Below, one piece after another: positions 62,932-64,000 of a stretch of DNA of 64,000 nt (positions are counted from its first letter, which is position 1; each line of letters starts with the position of its first letter). The stretch is from Micrococcales bacterium (GTDB lineage Bacteria; Actinomycetota; Actinomycetes; Actinomycetales; Cellulomonadaceae): contig WQWY01000005.1 of the NCBI GenBank assembly GCA_009785115.1, positions 62,001 through 126,000 of the forward strand, written 5' to 3'. The position numbers and the translations under genes are program-made. A model generated the notes under the pieces. That model saw nothing but the letters and a program-made list of their open reading frames with translations. It was not told the DNA's origin and made no database searches.

Positions 62932-64000
62932 TCAGCAGCCCTCGGCGACGGCGCGCCTGTAGGTCTCCAGGTGTTGCCTGGCGCTGGCCTCCCAGGTGAA
63001 CGTGGCGGCCCGTGCCCGGGCCTGCTCACGACGGGCAGGGGTCCACTCGGCCGCACGCACCAGGGCGCCCGCGAGGTCGGCGACGTTCGACGGGTCGGCC
63101 AGCTCGACGGCCTCGCCGCCGACCTCGGCCATCGAGGTGCCGCGCGAGGTGACGACCGGGGTGCCGTGCGCCATCGCCTCCAGCACCGGCAGGCCGAACC
63201 CCTCCCAGAGCGACGGGTAGGCGAAGACCGCCGCCCCCGCATAAGCGGCGTGCAGGGCTCGCGGTGCCAGACGTCCCAGGACGCGGACGGCACCGGGCGG
63301 GAGCGAGCGGACGGCAGCCTCGACCCGTGCGGCCTCCCCCTCCCACCCGGGCGGGCCGACGAGAACCAGCGTGTGCTCGCTGAGCCCCCCGTGCCTGGCC
63401 GCGGCGAACGCCTCGACCAGCCTCGTCACGTTCTTCCTCGGCTCGAGCGTGCCGACCCACAGCACATATGGACCTTCGAGGCCGACCTCCGCACGCCATG
63501 CGTCTGTCTCGTCGGCCGTCACCTCCAGCGGGCGCACGCCGTGCGGGATCACGTCGACCCGGCTCTGCTCGACCCCCTGGGCGACGCAGTCGTCACGCGT
63601 GGCCACCGACGGGACCACGACCCGCGTCGCCTCGTCTCGGACGATCTGGAGCGCGCGGCGGAACCAGCGGTTGCCCCGGGGCGTGAAGTGGGAGGACTCG
63701 CGCAAGAAGGCGAGGTCGTGCACCGTGACGACGAGCGGGAGCCGGGTGCCAGGCACCGCCCAGGTGGTCGCGTGCACGACGTCGAAGGCTCCGGCCCTCT
63801 CCGCGCGCGGGCGGCGCCAGCGGACCCACGACTCGTAGAGCGCCGCTCGCGGCAGCGCGGAGGTCTTGATCGGGAGCGACGGAGCCAGACCTCGGACGGG
63901 CACCGCGTGCCCCCGGGCTGCCAGGCCGGTGAGCCTGGCTCCCGAGGGCCTCGAGAGCTGTGCGACGAGCTCTTCGATGTAGGTGCCCGAACCTCCTGGT
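62932..64000 (-). CDS. Glycosyltransferase family 4 (5' end beyond window)
   Basis: The last 355 residues of a GT-B transferase; the frame runs open to the window edge, where GGSGTYIEELVAQL is the usual N-terminal loop, so only some 15-20 residues are missing. VVTVHDLAFL, IPHGVRPLEV, WVGTLEPRKNVTRLVEAF and YPSLWEGFGLPVLEAMAHGTPVVTS are typical of mannosyl/rhamnosyl transferases. It resembles the protein at 57553-58704. Confidence 0.9.
   Translation of the reverse strand, partial: PGGSGTYIEELVAQLSRPSGARLTGLAARGHAVPVRGLAPSLPIKTSALPRAALYESWVRWRRPRAERAGAFDVVHATTWAVPGTRLPLVVTVHDLAFLRESSHFTPRGNRWFRRALQIVRDEATRVVVPSVATRDDCVAQGVEQSRVDVIPHGVRPLEVTADETDAWRAEVGLEGPYVLWVGTLEPRKNVTRLVEAFAAARHGGLSEHTLVLVGPPGWEGEAARVEAAVRSLPPGAVRVLGRLAPRALHAAYAGAAVFAYPSLWEGFGLPVLEAMAHGTPVVTSRGTSMAEVGGEAVELADPSNVADLAGALVRAAEWTPARREQARARAATFTWEASARQHLETYRRAVAEGC

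Overview
The window is high-GC DNA (about 70% G+C, many GTG starts, strong third-position G/C) from a Gram-positive actinobacterium, most likely of the order Micrococcales. Markers are an SsgA-family cell-division protein, a WhiB protein, DUF2469, DUF3499 and DUF5719 proteins, a rhamnosyltransferase next to WhiB, an ileS gene behind a short-stem T-box, and many tightly overlapping GTGA/ATGA/TGATG gene junctions. Genus cannot be fixed from the sequence. There is no prophage, insertion sequence or CRISPR array.

Layout. (1) 1-2.7 kb: the 5' part of dnaG, a tRNA-Val(CAC), a PIN/ribbon-helix-helix toxin-antitoxin pair, a possible small membrane protein and a tRNA-Gly/Cys/Val cluster. (2) 2.8-7.7 kb: a fold-type IV PLP enzyme, an SsgA-like protein, nhaA with a structured leader, and mntH-mntR with a DtxR-type box. 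(3) 7.9-21 kb, all on the minus strand: the conserved ribosome/SRP/chromosome block smc - small membrane protein - ftsY - ffh - amidohydrolase - rpsP - khpA - rimM - trmD - rplS - lepB - rnhB - DUF2469. (4) 21-30 kb: an Nei/Fpg-like glycosylase, ndk, a PTS-type dihydroxyacetone kinase operon (dhaK-dhaL-dhaM, with DhaM fused to HPr), folC, and ileS with its T-box leader. (5) 30-41 kb: an aminotransferase, then DUF3499 - zinc ribbon - phosphomannomutase - Trm112, facing a metallopeptidase-like gene and a WbbL-like rhamnosyltransferase; then whiB, a 1064-residue glycosyltransferase/membrane protein and DUF5719. (6) 41-64 kb: a surface-glycan locus with rmlA, rmlC, rmlD, manA, gmd, a ColD-type 3-dehydratase, a GDP-fucose/colitose-synthase-like reductase, galE, a Wzx-like flippase, two large membrane proteins and about eight glycosyltransferases.

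How the genes fit together. The last 30 kb makes and exports a cell-surface polysaccharide. dTDP-rhamnose (rmlACD; rmlB is not in the window), UDP-galactose (galE) and GDP-mannose-derived sugars (manA, manB, gmd) feed the glycosyltransferases and flippase. The most notable element is gmd-colD-reductase, the pathway type that makes GDP-3,6-dideoxyhexoses such as GDP-L-colitose, best known from Gram-negative O-antigens. The final reductase lacks the cysteine used for C5 epimerisation in GDP-fucose synthase, so the product may be a different 3,6-dideoxy sugar. The phosphomannomutase has altered catalytic motifs. Regulatory DNA that can be read directly includes a T-box (ileS), a DtxR/MntR box (mntH), a consensus CRP-type box (upstream of ftsY), a strong whiB promoter carrying two palindromes, a multi-stem leader before nhaA, and several -10 hexamers placed so that the mRNA would be leaderless.
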